From Vespertiliibacter pulmonis (GTDB lineage: Bacteria > Pseudomonadota > Gammaproteobacteria > Enterobacterales > Pasteurellaceae), in assembly GCF_013377275.1 (NCBI RefSeq), contig NZ_CP016615.1, positions 744,001 to 808,000 on the forward strand: DNA of 64,000 nt, given 5' to 3'. The notes under the pieces were generated by a model. That model had not been told where the DNA came from, ran no database searches, and worked only from the letters and a program-made list of their open reading frames with translations. This document shows positions 60,999 through 64,000 of the stretch, one piece after another (position 1 is the stretch's first letter; every line of letters begins with the position of its first letter). The translations under genes were made by a program, and so were the position numbers.

Positions 60999-61786
60999 TT
61001 TTCCCCCTTAGTAGATAATCGATTAAGTGAAATATCTCGTTTAACCATTAGTCGTAACATTGCAACTAAATTACCAACTAACGTGCCATAATAGCTCACA
61101 TAACGGGTAAAATAGTTATACATCATTACCGCTGGAATTGCCGCTACCAATCCTAATGCCGTTGCAAATAAAGCCTCTGCAATTCCTGGGGCAACCACCG
61201 CCAAATTGGTGCTTTTCGCATTTACAATGCCGATAAAGCTATTCATTATGCCCCACACCGTTCCAAATAAGCCAATAAAAGGGGCAACCGAGCCAATTGT
61301 AGCTAATACACCAATGCCATAGCGAATACGATATACCCAATGTTGAATTTGACGCTCTAAACGGTAATCAACTCGATCAGTAAACGCCTCATCACATTGC
61401 TGTTGTGAGCGTTCCATCTCATCACGCACTTCGCTAAATAGACTGAGCGTAATACTATTTTTAGCAAAAACAGAAGAAGAATTATTCAATTCAGCTAAAG
61501 ATGATTGTTGCTGTAATTGTTTTTGTTCTTTATTTAATTGATGAATTCCACGGCGAAACTGCACAATTTTAAAGACGAAAATTGTCCAAGTAATAACCGA
61601 ACAAAGCAATAATATAACTAACACCCCTTTCACCACAGGGTGAGCATTTTGATACATTGCTTGAATTGTCATCTCTTGTAACGATTCAACAACCCCACCA
61701 GAAACACTTTCAGGCACTTCTGCATAAAGATTAAGACTAAAAATAGCTAAAACAACAAATATAACCTGTCGAGTAAAAAAAGACAT
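60995..61786 (-). CDS. exbB: Biopolymer transport protein ExbB (with signal-like N-terminus)
   Basis: A 263-residue protein of the MotA/TolQ/ExbB channel family. It has an extra N-terminal signal-like segment (FTRQVIFVVLAIFSLNLYA) ahead of three membrane spans. The channel motif is GVLATIGSVAPFIGLFGTVW and AEALFATALGLVAAIPAVM. The extension is longer than in H. influenzae ExbB (about 150 residues) and resembles the longer ExbB class. It is first in the exbB-exbD-tonB operon. Confidence 0.93.
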   Translation of the reverse strand: MSFFTRQVIFVVLAIFSLNLYAEVPESVSGGVVESLQEMTIQAMYQNAHPVVKGVLVILLLCSVITWTIFVFKIVQFRRGIHQLNKEQKQLQQQSSLAELNNSSSVFAKNSITLSLFSEVRDEMERSQQQCDEAFTDRVDYRLERQIQHWVYRIRYGIGVLATIGSVAPFIGLFGTVWGIMNSFIGIVNAKSTNLAVVAPGIAEALFATALGLVAAIPAVMMYNYFTRYVSYYGTLVGNLVAMLRLMVKRDISLNRLSTKGEK

Positions 61787-61804
61787 TTTGTATCCTTATA
61801 AAAT

Positions 61805-61863
61805 AACAAGCGGTAAGATTCTCATTGAAATTTGCTTATTTCTAAGAAATCTAACCGCTTGTT
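61805..61863. repeat. Inverted uptake-sequence pair between the lipoprotein gene and exbB
   Basis: AACAAGCGGT (61805-61814) pairs with ACCGCTTGTT (61854-61863) over a 39-base loop. It sits in the 90-bp gap and could reduce read-through from the receptor/lipoprotein genes into exbB. A TTCTCATT within the loop weakly resembles part of a Fur box. Confidence 0.7.
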
Positions 61864-61876
61864 TAAACATTAAAAA

Positions 61877-63184
61877 CTACTTCTGTTCGCCTTTAGAAGC
61901 TTCTGTTTTCGGGGCATCAGCTTTTGTTGCACCGAACATAATACGCTCTTCACCGCCACCAATCTGACCAACAATATTTTCAAGATTTGGGCCTGCAAAT
62001 ACACCGCCGTAGTCAGTTACATCACGTAATTTACCACCAGCTATAATCCCAGCATTGCTATCAACGACACCGTTATGACCGAAGCCAACAACACCATTTT
62101 CTACTTTAATATCAGTTTCTTTCAAAATCAGTGAGCGAGTAGGGTCATTGTGCTCTGGATAATAAATAGGATCATCATTTTTATCCCAACCTTTAGTTAA
62201 ACCAAACGCATTTTTAGTCAGTCCGTCAAAACGGTTTGTCATTTCCCCTTTAATTTTTTTCGTATCAAAATTAACTTCAAAATGAACATCAGCAACAGCT
62301 TCTTGTGTTGGTGTTCCACCTTTTACCCCCCCTTGATAACCAATTGCTTTACCATTGTAGTCAAAAGTACCTTTTTGCTGTGCTAGCTGAGATTCTGTTG
62401 ATAATTTTGCTGTATAAAACGCAAGAGGTTCAATTTTATCAATACTACCATACTGATTAGATGGTTTAGCTGATACAAAAGTTGCATAACTTGAATAATC
62501 TTGATTTACAAATTGGAACTTACCTAATACTGTGCCATCAGTATCTGTAATCTCAAGATGTTGAACCTTGTTCGAATCAAGCTCACCATTTTTTAAGAAA
62601 TCTCTATCATATTGCAACTCTGAGTTATCTAATTTTACTGCTTTACCGCCTTTTGATAATACAATAGGGCCTGAAGAGTAATAAACGCCTTCTTTTCCAG
62701 CCAATTTAGTAGGTTCATATTTATAACCACCATCATTTGAACTAATTACCTCATAATGACGCCAAGCTAATTTTTGCTCTTTAACTTTTTGCTCAGCTTC
62801 CAAACGTGCTTTTTCTGCATCTTCTTTTGCTTTGTCCGCTTCTAAACGCACATTTTCTTCTAACTCTTTTGCCCTCTTATCTGTTTCTGCCTTAGTTTTC
62901 TCAGCCTCTACACGAGCTTTTTCTGCTTCTTGTTTTGCCTTTTCAGCTTCTAAATGAGCTTTTTCTGCCTGCTCTTTCACTTGTTTATCCGCTTCTGCTT
63001 TAACTTTTTCTGCCTCTGCACGCTCATGAGCAATTTTTTCTTTTGCTTTTTGCTCTTCTTGTTTAGCTTTATCTGCAACGTGATCTGGTGAATAAGATGA
63101 GCCACTTGAAGAACAACCAACAAGAGCAACAGCTAATACACTTGCCATTAAGGTTGGAACAAAACGATATTGTGTTACTTTCAT
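61877..63184 (-). CDS. Surface lipoprotein with long coiled coil and TbpB-like C-terminal barrel
   Basis: A 435-residue lipoprotein: lipobox VALVGC (Cys24), a short linker, then about 100 residues (38-138) of charged Ala/Glu/Lys heptads (AEKAKQEAEKARVEAEK), predicted coiled coil. Residues about 140-425 are beta-rich and end with GGVFAGPNLENIVG and ERIMFGATK, which resembles the barrel lobes of TbpB/HpuA-type, Slam-exported surface lipoproteins. The upstream gene is a TonB-dependent receptor, so it is probably the co-receptor. The ligand (haem, haemoglobin or transferrin) cannot be decided. A coiled-coil stalk is unusual in this group. Confidence 0.65.
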   Translation of the reverse strand: MKVTQYRFVPTLMASVLAVALVGCSSSGSSYSPDHVADKAKQEEQKAKEKIAHERAEAEKVKAEADKQVKEQAEKAHLEAEKAKQEAEKARVEAEKTKAETDKRAKELEENVRLEADKAKEDAEKARLEAEQKVKEQKLAWRHYEVISSNDGGYKYEPTKLAGKEGVYYSSGPIVLSKGGKAVKLDNSELQYDRDFLKNGELDSNKVQHLEITDTDGTVLGKFQFVNQDYSSYATFVSAKPSNQYGSIDKIEPLAFYTAKLSTESQLAQQKGTFDYNGKAIGYQGGVKGGTPTQEAVADVHFEVNFDTKKIKGEMTNRFDGLTKNAFGLTKGWDKNDDPIYYPEHNDPTRSLILKETDIKVENGVVGFGHNGVVDSNAGIIAGGKLRDVTDYGGVFAGPNLENIVGQIGGGEERIMFGATKADAPKTEASKGEQK

Positions 63185-63207
63185 AATATTTCCTTTAAGT
63201 TAAAAAA

Positions 63208-64000
63208 TTAAAAACGAATCTCTGCACCAACTAAATATGTCCGTCCACGTGCCGCATTACTAAATGAATAAACATAATTATCATTAGAATCAACCCCAGT
63301 TAATTGGGAAGATGTTGAATTTAATGAGTTAAGTGCATCGACATAATTACGGTTCATCAGATTTTGAACCGACATTTTTAACAACACGTTTTTATTAAGT
63401 TGGTATGTTGTGTAAAAATCTATGATGATAGGCATTTTCGGCAGCTCTTGTAATAAATCAGAGTCTTCTACTTGTAGCCCACTAGGTAAATAACGTTTTG
63501 ATCTGCCCGTATATTTAAAGGTAGAACCAAGCTCCAGCTTTTTATCTAATAAACGACCACCAAGCGTTAATGTCGCTGTATGCTTCGGCATTTCTGTTAC
63601 ACTTGTAGTACCAAAACCTGTACTAACCGTTGCAGTAACATCAGGTGGTAATTGTGATTTTTGATAAGAGTAGGCTAAATTCGCAAATACAAAACCCGCA
63701 TCGTAATTGAAGTCTAATTCAACGCCTCGATGGTTTAATTTGTCTAGAGCATTACGATACATTTGTGCATGGAAAGAAGGTAAAACATCATCTGTTAATT
63801 TATTTGTTAAACCAATATTTGGATCCATATAGAATGAATCGCTATAAATTTCATCTTTCATTTGGCGTTGATAGCCGACTAATTTAATACCTAAGAAATC
63901 ATCATTTACCCATACATTTTCTTTTTTAGTATTAAAACCTACTTCAACAGTGCGAGCATATTCTGGTTTTAAGAATGGATTCATTGAACCAGCGCCCTCA
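63208..64000 (-). CDS. TonB-dependent outer-membrane receptor (C-terminal part)
   Basis: The reading frame is open to the right edge; about 263 C-terminal residues are visible. They form the last strands of a 22-strand barrel: EGAGSMNPFLKPEYARTVEV at the start (the family's NPxLKPE...E-x-G motif), GVELDFNYDAGFVFANLAY, and LKMSVQNLMNRNYVDAL with the C-terminal EIRF ending in phenylalanine. The NL-x-N-x-xYVD region is typical of haem, haemoglobin and siderophore receptors. It is followed after 23 bases by the lipoprotein gene and then exbB-exbD-tonB. Plug domain and ligand are outside the window. Confidence 0.88.
   Translation of the reverse strand, partial: EGAGSMNPFLKPEYARTVEVGFNTKKENVWVNDDFLGIKLVGYQRQMKDEIYSDSFYMDPNIGLTNKLTDDVLPSFHAQMYRNALDKLNHRGVELDFNYDAGFVFANLAYSYQKSQLPPDVTATVSTGFGTTSVTEMPKHTATLTLGGRLLDKKLELGSTFKYTGRSKRYLPSGLQVEDSDLLQELPKMPIIIDFYTTYQLNKNVLLKMSVQNLMNRNYVDALNSLNSTSSQLTGVDSNDNYVYSFSNAARGRTYLVGAEIRF

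Overview
The window is a low-GC, tightly packed gammaproteobacterial chromosome segment, almost certainly from the family Pasteurellaceae. Evidence: gene content and protein similarity throughout (UbiF, ComM, DprA, Sxy/TfoX, HutX/HutZ, ExbB-ExbD-TonB), and dozens of copies of the short word AAGCGGT/ACCGCTT, usually as ACAAGCGGT or ACCGCTTGT. This is the DNA uptake sequence of the Actinobacillus pleuropneumoniae-type branch (Actinobacillus, Mannheimia, Bibersteinia, Glaesserella) rather than the AAGTGCGGT form of Haemophilus influenzae. I cannot name the species from the sequence alone.

Layout. 0-2.1 kb: end of a haem-utilisation pair (hutX, hutZ) and ubiF. 2.2-7 kb: competence gene comM, the mltG-tmk-holB operon and three identical tRNA-Lys genes. 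7-16 kb: tpiA, truD, surE-yqaA-LysM lipoprotein-nlpD, tag-phosphopantetheinyl transferase-psiE-nudF, lldD. 16-22 kb: miaA-hfq, rpsP-rimM-trmD-rplS, azoR and an organophosphate antiporter. 22-36 kb: the complete S10, spc and alpha ribosomal protein operons on the minus strand, each preceded by a visible promoter or leader. 36-46 kb: sxy (the competence master regulator), a C4-dicarboxylate transporter, dapF, a DUF4198 protein, hslVU, sfsA, gloA2, mutY-yggX-mltC. 46-48.8 kb: a small AT-rich accessory island beside tRNA-Phe/tRNA-Asn with an orphan lipoprotein, apparently broken short ORFs and an orphan outer-membrane barrel, followed by tRNA-Val. 48.8-57.4 kb: apaH, fumC, dprA/def-gst, hldD, prmA, tldD. 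57.5-64 kb: a TPR-repeat/DUF2971-like protein of unknown function, then exbB-exbD-tonB behind a coiled-coil, TbpB-like surface lipoprotein and the C-terminal part of a TonB-dependent receptor.

How parts work together. Three competence genes (comM, sxy, dprA) each have a closely similar CRP-S-like element upstream (xxCGA-N6-TCxxA with centres CAAAGA, CAGAGA, CAAAGC), which fits a Sxy/CRP competence regulon acting on a genome full of uptake sequences. The 60-64 kb cluster would form a self-contained iron or haem import unit: outer-membrane receptor, surface lipoprotein and its own energy transducer. The least understood loci are the TPR-DUF2971 gene with a 5 x 159-bp in-frame repeat, the receptor/coiled-coil lipoprotein pair, and the decayed island at 46.4-47.5 kb.
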